Below, one piece after another: positions 21,268 to 34,544 of a DNA stretch of 64,000 bases (within the stretch, counting starts at the first letter, position 1; each line of letters opens with the position of its first letter). The DNA is from Whitmania pigra. Taxonomy: Eukaryota > Annelida > Clitellata > Hirudinida > Haemopidae. The DNA is taken from the NCBI GenBank assembly GCA_021613335.1, contig JAJTWR010000136.1, positions 1,018,501 through 1,082,500 on the forward strand, given 5' to 3'. The notes under the pieces are model-generated. The model ran no database searches, was not told the DNA's origin, and saw only the letters and a program-made list of their open reading frames with translations. The translations under genes and the position numbers were made by a program.

Positions 21268-24200
21268 TTACTCGACTTTACATTCTTTCCTCATTGCTTC
21301 GGGAAGGTTGTGGCCATAATCGCAGGTTCTGGTGACTTCGTCGAAGTAAAGTTTGGCAGGGCAGATGGTGACGTATGAATTTCCGTTGGAGCAAGTCACG
21401 AAGGAATGACAATCACTTGGATGCTTGTAATCTCCGTCCGGCTTTCCGTGGCAATAACTCTTGAGGGGATCGGGGGTAGAATGTCCTGCGGGGGTAGAAT
21501 GTCCTGCAGGGGTAGAATGTCCTGCGGGGGTAGAATGTCCTGCAGGGGTAGAATGTCCTACGGGAGTAGAATGTCCTGCGGGGGTAGAATGTCCTGCGGT
21601 CGTGGTCGTGTCAGTCGTTGGCCTTCAAAAAAAAAAAAAAAAAATTGAAATCGTCTAATTGTAAAATTTATGATTAAATGTGGAATAGCTACTTTAATCC
21701 GCATTCAACTTTTCTCCATTCAGGAAGATTGTAACTGTAGGTGCAAGTTTTCTTCACATCATCGAAGTAGAGACCGGGAGGACATTCCTCGTCAGAAGCA
21801 ACTTCATTGAGGCACATAACAAAGGTTTGACAATCAGTTGGATGTTTGTATTCTCCGTTATGTTTTCCATGGCAGTCAATCTTCGGAGGAGAAACTGTTG
21901 CAGGTTCACTTGCGGTTTCGGTTTTCCTGAACAAAACAATAAAATAAAATAAAATAAAATAAAATCTACTAATTAAATTAAATAATCGCTACATATATGT
22001 CATTACCCCAATCCGCATTCTTTCATCCTCTCTTCAGGCAGTCTATAAATGGAGGTGCAACCTTCCGATAAATCGAAGTAGAAGTCGAAAACACATCTGC
22101 CGATAGAAGTAAATTCATTTGAGCAGGTCACATAAGATTGGCAATCAGTTGGATGTGCGTAGATTCCATCCGGGTTTTCATTGCAGAGATGAATTTCGGT
22201 TGGATGTTTGGTTGATGGCCTTGTAAAAAAGGTTCTGAAATTCGAAGTTACTGAAATATGATTCCAAATTTGATACATCCAATAAATGAATCGAAATATG
22301 TACATACTCAATTCCACATTCTTTCTTCCTCTCATCAGACAAAATGTAGCCATTGAGGCAAAGCTTTGTCATATCATCGAAGTAAAGGTTAGGAGGACAT
22401 TTGGTGATAGAGGCAACATCGTTGGAGCAGGTTACAAAGGAATGACAATCAGTTGGATGTTTGAAGTCTCCATCAGTTATTGTTGGAGTTTCTGGTTCAG
22501 TTAGGCTGAAAAATTAAAATTGCATTGTTATTGAATTAAACTTAACAGTAAGCTCAAACATTGAACTTTCGAAGAGTGAACGGAAATATTAATGGAATTG
22601 GATAATTATGGAAAGACAAAGAATGTATTCAAAAGTAACAAATATTTTTATATTCCATACTTGCTTAGTTTTATTATAAATGTTAAGACGTTAGTGACAA
22701 AGTCAGAAATGCAATGCGGTGAATACAGTAACCCGCATTCTTTCTTTATTTCCTCAGACAGGCTGTCGTAATTCCTGCAAGTTTTGATCTCATCATCGAA
22801 GTAACGACCTGAAGGACATCTGGTGACATAAGCTTCTTCATTGGAGCAGGTCACAAAGGATTGACAATCATTTGGATCTTTGTAGTCCCCGTCAGTCTTT
22901 CCGTAGCAGTCGAACTTCGGAGTAGTGGAATGGTCAGCTAATGCGGGTTCTGGGGCATGAGTTGAGACTTCATGTGAGCTTGAAGCGTTTAAAACTTTAT
23001 TTTTAGTAATTATATTATTTTGAGTAATTATATTATTTTGAGTAATTATATTAGTTTGAGTAATTATATATCACATTTTTCTAATTTACATATGTTTGGC
23101 TATCTCTGAAGTACTGAATTTATCATTTTATCATCGTTTTCAATTCCTACCGGTTTGCTAAAAAATACTTTTTTTAAAGTTGTTGTTTTCTATAAATATT
23201 GTTAAAAATCATAAACATAAATTGGAAACTTACATATCTCCAATTTCATCGGCGAGTGCCTCCTTCAAAGTCGTCAGAAGGGGATATCTACCTGATCCAC
23301 ATGATCCCTTGAAGTCGTCCATTGAAGTGTCCCAGAAGAACCATCCAGCAAAACCGGATTTGTTCAGGTAATCCACCTAAAATTTATAAAAACTAATTTA
23401 AATGATGTCTTCAATGTTGTGAATTTCATGAATTTACGTTTATCTAGATGCTTGGAACAATGGTTTAATTAATTAATAAAATTATAATATATCTGTTCAG
23501 TCTAAAAACCTTCAATTTTAGACTTTTAACATCGTCATATCCAACCCACAGGTCTCCATTGGTCAAATAAGGAACTGATAGCTCTTCAGACCATTGCACT
23601 TTTGAGGATGGGTCTTGGAGAAGCTTGCATATCTGCATTAAAATATTTGTTAAAATATTCATCACTGGCTTAGTGTTAAATTGTGGAATCTATTTGCTAC
23701 AAAAGAGCCAGAAAAGTAGGCCTTGAGCAAACCTCGAAGTGCGACAGAATTCCAGCCTCCTTGGTGAACTCTCCTGCTGCACAAGGACCAATTGCAGGTG
23801 CACCCACGCCATTTACTTCGGCGGATTTCAACGTGAAACACCTTCCATACCCTGACATTCCAATCAAGACCTTGGATGGATCGACTCCCTTCGACACCCA
23901 ATATTTAGCACTCCAATCCTGGAAACATTTCAAATGTTCGAAGTTATTTAAAACGCAAATAGATGTTGCAAAATAACTAAAATTTGTATTCTAAAATTGG
24001 CTTACCATGCTAAGGCTGTCCGTCGATGACAAAGGTGCGTTGTGACCAGTGACCGATTCCCAGGCTCCGTGAAAGTCATACGTCATCAAGTTTATGAGAT
24101 CAAACAATCTGGTAAAAGAGATAAAAGTATAAAATTATTAATCCAATAACATGAACAATTACTAAATTTAATGTAGCGTCAAATGGGCAGAAAATGGTCA

Positions 24201-26286
24201 TGAAAAAACATTTCATTCAGTCAAATATCAATATCAAAATGGAAAAATGCTTAACAAGCTGCTATTTGTCAGTTACATAAGTGACCAACCCGTTGAGAAT
24301 GTCGATTTCATAAGCTGCATCGATGAATTCTTTCTTACCAGACACCGTGGCAGTGAGGAGCAGTTTCGACTGGTGAGATGAAAGTTCTTCATTTTCAAAA
24401 GCCTCGCGAAGTTCCTGTCGAAAACATTTCACAATATAATTTGTTAAATTGCACTGTTAAATTATATTTTGAGGAAATTGTGCTATTTCACTAAGTTTTA
24501 AGTTAAACCTGGACCAAAAGAGTGAATCGTTGCTTGTCCTCAGATGGGCTTTCTCTGCTTCCAGGATATTCAAAAACGAGATCCAATCCATTGAAATCCC
24601 TTTTTCTCAGAAACGTGATTGAAGTCTCAATGAACTGAGTTCTGTTTTCCTTGGTCGACAACATGCTGCTCATTTCACCAGTTCCGGCACTCCAACCACC
24701 GACTGCAAGAAGTGTCTTCAGTTCTGGCTTCTTCTCTTTCAGTTTATTTAGTCGAGTGTACCTAAAATTCAATGTTCTCCTATTAAATTAAGTTACAATA
24801 TATATAAAATATATATATTCCCATATTAAGTTAAAAGTTGGAGTTTAAGTTAAATTTAGACCTCATTTTGTGATATTAATCAGGCTATTAACAGTTTGGT
24901 TTAAATTACTTTTTAGTGTATTTTACAATAAGAATGAAAAGTGTCACACACTCAGTGGCATACCAAGGAGGTGCGGCAAGAGTCAAATATAGCTGAGTTG
25001 ATTCGTGAGATAGTAAATCGTTGGTCAATCTTTTTCTTTGCTAACAATATAGTTCTTTAATTTCAAGACGATCGGAGGTTTTCGAAGTAAAGCAGGGTCG
25101 TAATTTGGGGGAAAGGGTAGAGGGCGACGGCTCTCCTCTGACTTTAGACTAACCACTAAAAAAGGTCATCTTCTCATGTTTAACGAGAGTTTGCCCTCTC
25201 CCCAGTGGCATACAAAGAGGGGTGCGGCAGGGGCGGCCCGCTCCAGGTGGAAAGTGCCAAGGGGCGACATTTTGAGGAGGTACCCCGCTCTCCTCAGTGT
25301 TTTTGTGCTGTGACCATTGAAAAGTCAGATTTCAGCAAGTTCATGATCTTACAAACACGCCTTTCTCACATTTTGTCAAATACGCTTGATGATAATTATG
25401 ATTGGCGTAGTTGATGAAAATAGAAAAAAAAGAGTTCTTTGCCGAAAGTAAGAGACTGAAGTAAAAGTAGTTAAACTACATTTGAGCATCGATCAGCCAG
25501 TTAAAGCTTACAGACTTGGCAGTCCTCCCTATAGATAGAAAACTTACATGGACTAAATTTTTAAACTGTTAAAAAAATACGGAAAAAGTGGGGAGAGTTT
25601 TTAAATTTTTAACCGATTCAGTTGTAAAAATATTTCAGAGCTTTTTGAAAACTTGAAGGTTAAGAGAGGGTGGGGGCGGCGGCAAGAACAGTCGGTACAG
25701 CACTGCAAACACTTAATCTACGATAAAGGCTTGTTATAAATACAGTTTGTAAATGAAAGTAGACTTACAGTCCTACGTGACAAGGAAATGTCTCGTCACT
25801 CCAATTCCAAGGTTTCAGTTGGTTGTCCGACAGTTTGGCAAAGGCGAAGAACAGGTGAGTGCACAGGTTGACGTCAATGTCTTCAGGAAAGTGCTGGAAA
25901 GAACCTCTGTCCTGAGACCAGTTGGTGAAGTAGCATCCTCTCAGAAGTTCTGAAAAAATGTAATTAAATTAAACATTAATTGTTGCAAATCATGCCATAT
26001 TACATAATTAATTTTAACTTTCGATTCCTAAAAGTAAAACTAAATGCTAAATTTTAAACCTTTCTTTATGTCTATGTAAGCCTTCAATCACACTGACGAC
26101 TAATAAAATTTAAATTCAAAGCATCTCCGAGTACATTATACAGACAACCGTAACGAAGCTATTCCTCAAAACCCATAACCCAAACATATTAACTAATTTA
26201 GCCATAGACACTTGCCAAAAATGGAAATTACCTGACGAGGATAGGCCAGTTATCGAGACGATCAAGAGCCACGTCAGCGGTCCCAT
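21268..26286 (-). CDS. Secreted GH18 chitinase-like protein with five CBM14 modules
   Basis: Thirteen exons (transcription order): 26232-26286, 25769-25949, 24509-24761, 24290-24414, 24006-24108, 23733-23918, 23510-23632, 23234-23376, 22727-22978, 22308-22505, 22007-22219, 21693-21926, 21268-21622; all phases close, 806 residues. Signal peptide [20 protein letters not shown]18 barrel about residues 20-390: [48 protein letters not shown]. The usual DxxDxDxE motif reads NGLDLVFE (Asn136, Asp139, Val141, Glu143): the acid Glu remains but two Asp are replaced, so activity may be lost and a chitin-binding lectin role is possible. Five peritrophin-type CBM14 modules follow, each on one phase 2-2 exon; the second lacks its first Cys. 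A PAGHST-repeat linker precedes the last. No membrane span, so it is likely exported. Confidence 0.95.
21474..21600 (-). repeat. 18-bp coding minisatellite, PAGHST linker
   Basis: About seven copies of an 18-bp unit encode Pro-(Ala/Val)-Gly-His-Ser-Thr in the chitinase-like protein. The repeat keeps the reading frame and joins the fourth and fifth CBM14 modules. Pro/Ser/Thr content suggests an O-glycosylated spacer. Copy number is likely polymorphic. Confidence 0.9.
24990..25705. repeat. Dispersed repeat B, copy 1 (chitinase intron)
   Basis: Aligned by eye with 34794-35695. The part 25064-25280 is almost identical to 34848-35065 (for example 'aaagcagggtcgtaattt' and 'gtggcatacaaagaggggtg'). 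It lies inside the intron between exons 2 and 3 of the chitinase-like gene. Copy 1 lacks an internal segment present in copy 2. No coding frame. Confidence 0.85.
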
Positions 26287-27205
26287 GGTTTCAAAGCACT
26301 AACTTTTGCAGTAGGAGTAGGCCCTTATGTAACTTTTCAAATTTTCCACGAGAGCAGCCCACGAGGAAATCGATAAATAATTTTGATTTTTTTGACTTTG
26401 AACGCGAAGTTATTATTAGATTCCTCGAAAGCAGAGTGAAATAGATAAATAAAGATCCAATTGTTTCCATATGAGCGGAGGACCACATGAGCTGTTAATA
26501 TGTTGAAAAGCTTAGGAAATTGCAGCATCCTAACAATTTGATTAATAAAAATAAAGAGTAAATAACTTAACTATTAATTATGGTCCCATCGATTATGGCT
26601 AAATCAATATCACCGCTTGTGACTTCAATTAATTTCATGTCGATATTTCAGTTGTGCACAACGTGTATTTAAATTATCAAATTAAGTATTTAACTTTAAT
26701 TATTAAATCAGGCAACTGTGTAAGACGTTACAATAGGAGGTGGCTATTACTACAAATGTATTATCTAACAATTAAATTCATTCATTCTATCGTTAACATC
26801 TTATTGTATAACACCAGTTTCCCCTAGCATTCTTCGCCATGAGCGACAACACAAGAAATTTCGGACATGAATAACTGGAGTTTATAAATTAGTGATCGGA
26901 ATTAGAATTTTAATTTAACTATCCTCTTAGACAAAAAGACGTGTTGTAAAGGGTAAAAGACGTTCGTAGGGAGATAGAGGTGCAGAACAGAATGTGGAGG
27001 TACACCAAAACAATAAACCTATGAAAGATGTCGTAAAATAGAGCTATTTTTTAATAATTCGAGTTTTAACATAAATTGCAAGTGAGAATTTATAAATGTT
27101 AAACCTAGATGTCCTGAGGGACCATACTCTCGGCTTGCGTTGTCTTGCCGTGAACTTGTGACCAAATTTATTTTGGTATTTATTACAATTCTATGTTGTC
27201 TACAG
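26287..27205. other. Upstream flank of the chitinase-like gene
   Basis: Presumed promoter and 5-prime flank on the minus strand. No recognised element. Short frames here lack family resemblance. Confidence 0.5.
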
Positions 27206-27385
27206 AAATGGCGTCAAGGGTGTGTGGGCGTCCACAAGAGGGATGAGGAGTACCGTGATGTGGATGCTTATGGGCAGGAGAGGGGTGATGCAAAAATTCA
27301 GTTTTCGTGTGGACGTCACATGTGGATGGCCCCTAAGTGTGGCGCGTTCGACAAGCCACCTTTGGTTCAACTGGAACTGGAGTAG
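27206..27385 (+). CDS. Candidate terminal exon, unknown protein
   Basis: An acceptor-like 'tatgttgtctacag' precedes 59 open codons ending in TAG. The stretch is clearly more GC-rich than its surroundings and reads KWRQGCVGVHKRDEEYRDVD onward to GAFDKPPLVQLELE. No family is recognised and no upstream exon was found. It could equally be a decayed insertion. Confidence 0.25.
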   Translation, partial: KWRQGCVGVHKRDEEYRDVDAYGQERGDAKIQFSCGRHMWMAPKCGAFDKPPLVQLELE

Positions 27386-29134
27386 TCTGGCTGAGTGTGT
27401 AACAATAACTGAAATAGATGCAAAAGCTTGCAGCACGTTTTGACAAAATAGGCTTGGTTTCTTGTGAAAGATCGCGAATAAGTGATCCATGGAAACGTTA
27501 CGTTTTCTTTTAATGACTTTGATTTTTTAAATTCTTAAACGAACTCGAACTTAGAAATATCTTTAATTGAAAAGTTGAATAGTTAAAAGTAAGACTTACC
27601 TGGCATTGTGCCAGAATATATAAAATTATATTAAATAATTAAACATCTGCTAACAATACTACTAAAAATATTAAAAAACAAGAATTCAAAAATAATTTCC
27701 TGAAAGATCAAGCAAAGATGCATTTATTGGTAGCTGACCATACAAGAGAAAAAGCATAAACATGACTCAGGAGGAAATACATTCCAGCAACTCCGATGTT
27801 GTAAACTTTGAAACCGGCACAAAAATCGGAGAATATGCTCGGAACAAAATCACTATGAATAACAGCACAACAACAAGAGCATGCAAAGCTATGGGTTTGT
27901 TGGAGCCAATTCAATTCGTGACGTATCCTCTCTTTATCATTTGAGTATTGCAAAGCCGACATCAGTCGAGACAAAATGGGTCAACGGGTAATGCAATGAA
28001 ATCAGTTGCAACATCGATGCATTTTTCTGATATGGCAAAGCCTATCTGTCATTGAGACTTGCTTTTTCTTAGAGGTTGTTAATCATTAACAATCAATTGC
28101 TAATCAATATGTTAAAAAGTAAAAGAAACACCTTAAGGAATAACCAGAATATCTGCTGACTCAGAATAAATGCTAAATGATAACATAACAAGTCAACAAT
28201 TGACAGAGACAATCTAACAAACCATCACAAAAACTGAGCAGTCGATCTTCGTAGCCCTGGATTAACGGACCAATCCAATAAAATCCGGCCTCAATCAAAT
28301 TGGAGTATTAATTAAATATTGAACAAATTAGACATCATTCTGATTAACCTACGAAGAAGCACCAAAGTGCAAAGCAATCGTACAGAAAAGCAATCACAAA
28401 AACTGAGTGCCTTAGGAAAAACAGAAAATCAAGATGATTTTTCTAACAATCAAAGCAATCACAAGGAACAGATGAAATGTTTAGCAATCAACAACCGACA
28501 TTGAAAACCAGACTAAAATTCATTTGTAGCCAATTAAACTATTATCTTATCTTAGAATATGATGAAACTAAAAAGTAAAGTCCAGACTTGCAAGCAAATC
28601 CAATGATAAGTTACAAAAATGAACTAGATGAACTATATATTATAAATTTTCAAGCCACAAACAAAAAGGCAAAAAGATGCCTGGCAAAATATTTGGCTCA
28701 GACTGTAGTCTTTCATAGCCCACAAGAAAACATTTTGAATCATGGCACTCCATCTGTTATTTGCAAAATAATTTTCCTTACATGGATCCAGCAATATAAA
28801 CGTTTTTAATTTGGCAAATGTTTAACTATGAATGAAAAATATATTCATGCAGACAAGTAAATAACAGAATAACAAAATGACAACTTGTTTTGCCGGGTGC
28901 TAGAAGTTAAGAGTTGATAGTGACAAAGTTGTAAGTTAAATCTGAATTTAATACTGAGAACGTCCCTTTTAGAATCATGAACGTTCCTTAAAATTAGAAC
29001 TTGAAATCTCACTGAATTTGAAGCCTTCAAGCAAATTGTAAATGAAAGCATAAAATCTAAACTTAAAATTGAAACAAGCCATACCTGTAGCTCTAGAAAA
29101 TATAATCGCACATATTTCCAGCTAAAAATTAAAA
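27386..29134. other. Intergenic, no gene seen
   Basis: AT-rich sequence between the chitinase-like gene and the GH31 gene. Short open frames are unconvincing on both strands and no transposon ends are visible. Confidence 0.5.
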
Positions 29135-32100
29135 CTACGATGACCTGACAAAATAGGCTAGTTGGTTTAAGGGCACCTCGATCTCATGCCACTTGTCCCC
29201 AGTGTAGCGGTTTTCGAAACCTGCCCTGATCCAGTTTCCACGGGGCAGGTACACCTTTCTCTTCCTGGCTCCCTTCTCCAGTATTGGTGCTACCACCACA
29301 TCCTCCCCAAGCAAAAACTGGGTATCAGAAGTAAGGACATCTTTCTCGTGACTTTTCAAATTCGAATGGATCCCATTCTGTCCTTCATATAACCACCACA
29401 TAGGTCTGATTATTGGTGCTCCAGTCTTGACGGCCTCCTGGGCCAGAGAAATGATGAGGTTCGAGAAGTTCAGATGTACTTCGGACATGGCCCTAGCAAT
29501 TTGGACCACTTCTTCATCGTAGGACCACGGTGGGATGGAAAACTGCATGGCCGGCATAAGGGCAGAGAGCTGGATGTTGAGAAAAAATTAAATGTAAAAA
29601 TTTTACAACAGAGATGAGCAGTAAGATAACACTTTTTGTGATTATTGTACAATAAAAATAACGATAATAAAAATTTCAAGGACTTTGAAGAAACACTCAA
29701 ATTTGAGTACAGTGCTAGAAATATTGTTATGATATACCCATTTTTTATAGATAATTTCCTTACAAATAAACATATCTTGCTGAAATTTTCAGCAATTAAA
29801 TAAAGCATATTTGTAAGCATCATGCAAAATTTCCTTTCATGTGGGTCAATGGTTCCCGTAAATTATGCAAATGAACCATTTTTGGCCAAGAAATATTATT
29901 ACGAGTTTCCGGTTTGGGCTCGTTTCATCAATTTCAAGGACTTACTGGAAGGATCAAACACTAAATTGTCATTAAGAAAGCTATATAAAGGAGTGTGAAA
30001 TTCAAAACTTCCTTTTACATTCATTTCATCATGGGGATGAAAGCAGGTTTGACAGAAGGAGAAAGAGGACAAGTTAAGGCCTTTGTGAAGGCAAACTATT
30101 CAATAAAAAAGATTGCAAATGAGTTGAATAGGTCAAGAGCTGTCATCAAACATTTTTTGGATGATCCATACTCATGGGAGAGACGTCTCATCAGGGAGGC
30201 TCGCGAGGAGAATATTCGTGTAAACAGCTAAAAGATAAGCTGAACTTGGAAACGTGAAAACGAGCTCCAGCACTGAAAGTCCATCACAAAAAAAAACGCC
30301 TCCTCTGGGCCAAAGAGATGGTCAACTACAACGAAAGATAGGAATGCATAATTTGAAAAATGCACAGATGAAAAAACGTTCAACCTTGATGGGCCAGAAA
30401 ATAATAATAAATACTACCGGCATGATCTCAGAAAAGAAAGAGATGTTTTTTTAGCTTCTGTGATGGTCTGGGGAGGAATTTCAGCATTTGGGAGGACTGA
30501 ACTGGTTCTTTTGAAAGGGAGGCAGGACTCTCAGAAGTACATCAAAATGCTCAAGGATCATCTCCTTCCTTTTTATGAAACAAAATAACATGAATTTGAG
30601 CAAGATAATGCTCCCATTCATGTTTCCAAGGCAACCAGAGCATTTTTCCAGGAGTCCAACATGCAAGTGATGGACTGACCCGCATGTTCACCAGATTTGA
30701 ATCCAATTGAAATTGTCTGAGGCCTTTCAAGATCAGTTTATGGCAATGGACAGCAATATGACGCAGAAAATGATTTGAAAGAGCCTGGAGAAATTTGTAT
30801 GAAAACATTATCAAAACACTGCCTTTTTCCATGAAAAATAAGTGCATAGATGTTATTTCTAAGAAAGGAGGAATGACATCTTATTGAAACAATATTTCAT
30901 TTTTTTAAATAAAGCATTTTGCCAAAATACTGAAATTCGTGAGTTTTTGTAACCTGTCGTAACAATATTTCTATACAAAAAAATGGATTGTTGTGGTTTT
31001 TTGTGCTTAATTCTTGATCAAAGTGAAAAAAATATATGAGTTATATTCTTTAAGGATATTATACAGTTCTTCCAAATTTGAGCTTCGTACAATAATTTAA
31101 ACTTAAGTTATTACAAAAAATGGGGACTGTCATAACATTTTTTCTAGCACTGTAATTTATGAGACATGATTTTTATTAGCAGGTCAATAATGTTGACACA
31201 GACGAATAGTAAATCATTAATTAGTCATTGACGGCACCTCTATCACCACTACCATCATTATCATTTTCATCATTATCATCATTACCACCATTGTCACTTC
31301 TAGTGAATCATTTTTATATTATTAGTGAACCTACCTCCAACCACCTGATGTACAGCTCCCTCTCGGGCAGCACGGTGAAGTGAATGAAGATCCCGAAGTA
31401 TCCATTCCCCCCGATCATGTCCGGGAACACGAACGGATACCCGATGATGCCCATGGTGAGAGTTTGCGGGATGATGGAGCGAATCCCGTTGTCTTCGCCC
31501 CAGTCCGAGTTCTTGTCGATGAGTCGAGCAAAAATCGGAAGACCCTGAGAAGACACCAGCGACCTCACTTCTTGCGACCTGCTGCCGTCTAAGTCCGACC
31601 TGTAAGCAATTTCCGAAAAGAGTCTCGTGTACACGTTCGGACTGGAGAGATCTCCCTTGACGACTCCGTTGCTCGGCAACCATGTGGATTCTCCGGCGTC
31701 GAACTTGAACGAGTCGATGCCGTACATCTTTTGGAGAATCTCCAGTTCGAGCAAGTACCAGTCAAAAGCTTCATCATTGGTCAAGTCCAGCAGGGAGCCC
31801 AGGCCATTCCACCAGATGATTTGACTTGGCAGCCAATCGAAATAACTCCGCACCCAAAAGGATTCTCCGTCCGCGTCTCGTTTCCAAAAGCTTCGAGACA
31901 AGCAACTGGAAAAGGGGTGAACCCACAAAGACACCGAGGCATTCAGAATTTTCTTCAGTTCCGTGACCAGTCCCCTCGGATCTGGGAAAAGGTTGGAATT
32001 GAACTTGAAATCGCCATAATGAGTCATCCAACCGTCATCGATGATGATCTGCGAGCATTTCAAACCGTGGGAAACGATTTTGTTCGCGAACGATATTAAG

Positions 32101-33014
32101 ACGTCAGAACTTATTGAACGCTTGAAGGCTGCCCATGTTGACCAGGTGGGGTATCGAAAGAGATTCTCGTTGGGTGTGGCCAGTGGATATTTCCAGAATA
32201 CTCCTGCTGCTGCCTGAAACATCTGCTTTGGATGTTTACTTTCACAGGAGCACAAGGTGTAATTGAGGTGGAGGAGGGTGCTGGCTGTGGACCTGTAAGG
32301 TTTCTTGTATTTGGCAACCAGAGTTAGCCAGCCAGGAATCAAGTGGTTGATGTCAACAAAGAGTGGAACGTCGTACTGGATGAAGATAGACGATCCCATT
32401 GAAGACAACCAGAACCTTTCCTGAATACCACCATAGTCATTATGGTAGGAGTTGCCTGTCACAAATGGTGCCAGAGAGTGACTCTTGCCATTCAATGGCC
32501 AGTAAGATTCATGCATGAGGGCACCTCCAAACCAATAAGAATCTCCAACGTTGACTCGATCTTGATGGGAGTCGTAATACCCATTACCGCTCACATTTGT
32601 AGTCCATAAAACTTTGTAACAATCCGTCTCATTCCCGAGCTTGTAAAATTTTAATCGAAGCTTGGTAGAAGAACCAAAATCGATTTCAAAAATCTCTTTG
32701 TAGTCTTTGACTATTTTCGGTTGTAAAGGAGTTCTTATGTTTTCACCAATCACTGCCTCCAAAACTTTGCTGTCATTCCCATCATGAATATACAAGTGAA
32801 TAGATGTCTTGCTGATACTTAGTTTTAATCTTTGGATAAATTTTGTAAGAAATGGTGCATCAGATTCATCTCCTATAACAGGGGATGTTAGCAGTTTGCT
32901 CTCGTATATATTCTTGTACAGTGCAAAACAAACAAGCAGTAACAGTAAGAACATAATCTGCTTCCGTCTCGTAAAAGTCATCTTTGGCAAAGTGGCAATA
33001 TTCTTGCCAAGCAT
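29135..33014 (-). CDS. MYORG-like GH31 glycosidase, type II membrane protein
   Basis: Two exons: 31335-33014 (560 codons) and 29135-29569 (144 codons plus TAG), phase 0, total 704 residues, close to vertebrate MYORG. A single N-terminal hydrophobic segment (about residues 19-36, MFLLLLLVCFALY) after basic TRRKQ predicts a type II protein with a lumenal catalytic domain. GH31 landmarks: IIIDDGWM (323-330), DSFKFDAGES with nucleophile Asp439, and DKNSDWGEDNG with the probable acid/base Asp504, then GYPFVFPDMIGGN. The C-terminal exon carries the GAPIIRPMW and LLGEDVVVAPILEKG blocks typical of the family. Vertebrate MYORG acts on galactosides in the ER/Golgi; substrate here is inferred only. ATG at 33014 chosen; Met12 is an alternative. 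Its intron holds a Tc1 element. Confidence 0.88.
29710..31152 (+). mobile_element. Tc1/mariner-type transposon, 1443 bp, inactive
   Basis: Terminal inverted repeats CAGTGCTAGAAATATTGTTA (left) and its near complement ending TTTTTTCTAGCACTG (right), flanked by TA at 29708-29709 and 31153-31154. It lies in the intron of the GH31 gene, transposase antisense to the host. An N-terminal helix-turn-helix is readable at 30034-30180 (GLTEGERGQVKAF...IANELNRSRA). Catalytic-domain pieces follow in shifted frames: SVMVWGGISAFGRTELVLLK, EQDNAPIHVSKATRAF, SPDLNPIEI. At least two in-frame stops and several shifts break it. Confidence 0.92.
30034..30885 (+). pseudogene. Tc1 transposase pseudogene
   Basis: Fragments of the paired-like DNA-binding domain and the DDE catalytic domain occur in order (VWGGI, DNAPIH, SPDLNPIE). 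The frame changes near 30240-30450; stops follow FYETK near 30588 and MQVMD near 30680. It ends with a MKNKCIDVISKKGG-like tail. Non-functional. Confidence 0.9.
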
Positions 33015-34021
33015 CGAATCGCCTAGGTCCAGTTAAACATCCTGCCCGCAGAAGAAAATATTTGATTCTCAGGTTACTAATTCAGGCTAGATGTTTATAA
33101 GATATCTTAACTTCGCGTTACTTTTACTATTTAAACAATGACAACGACAGAAAAATGACTTTTTGAAAGATAAACTTAAAGGCCCCAAAAGATAAGGCAA
33201 TCACGACATGCCTTTACCCGACATAATGTTTAAAATGCAGGACCAAAACAATCTCATGCGTACAATCATTTAAATTCGTAATAATCCTTCAAATATTTCA
33301 AAATTTATTTCTAAAAAAATTAATCGTAAATTTTATTGCTAATTATGTAATTGCGGTCTTTTTGTCGAAACATTAACTTTAATTTACATATCTATAATAT
33401 ATTCATAAACTTACTTACATATGGTAACTTTCGGCGCCTCGTGCAACGTAGGTGTTTTCTCTTTTCAGACTTCAGCTGGCTACTCGAATTTAAGTAATTA
33501 CAGTCTCTAAATCTAACTTCAGCAGACCGCATGAATATTAATATTCTCCTCATGAAGTAAACCAGGGAGGCGAGGGTTTTTATGAAACCGGCTCTACCTG
33601 AAAGAAATTTATCTGGCTAGCTGCGGCTCGGCAGCTTATATGGCTTACGGCTTAGTAACGAAAAATCGGCTGAAATGCATGGCTCGATTCGACATTGCCA
33701 AAACCAATGATCATTTTATATATGAAAACGTAGTTGCTCTATTGTATTATGTTTACCTCATACACCGGAAAATAATCCCTACTTTATAACACTTGTAATT
33801 TTTTCATCTATTGTAATATATTTTCAATATTTTATACCAACATCAACTATTCCATAGTGTATGGGAATTAATGTATGTTCTTGTTTTCTTTTCAGATTGC
33901 TTATTTTGTTGAAGTTTGGTTGAAATGAAAATGTCTGAGTTTACGGTTGAGTTACGACTCAACGACCTTGAGTTACTTGATAATGATATTTTGGGAGTTA
34001 ACGATAAGCGTTTTAAGCATT
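33015..34021. other. GH31 upstream region
   Basis: Presumed promoter side of the GH31 gene (minus strand), rising to a GC-richer patch at about 33540-33680. No exon is convincing. Confidence 0.5.

Positions 34022-34544
<523 letters not shown>

Noticed and set aside
21406..21658. GRMSC- and AGVECP-type repetitive plus-strand frames
   Set aside because: Antisense readings of the coding PAGHST minisatellite of the chitinase-like gene.
31300..32317. Several overlapping frames across the GH31 exon
   Set aside because: Shadow frames of the single 560-codon GH31 reading frame.
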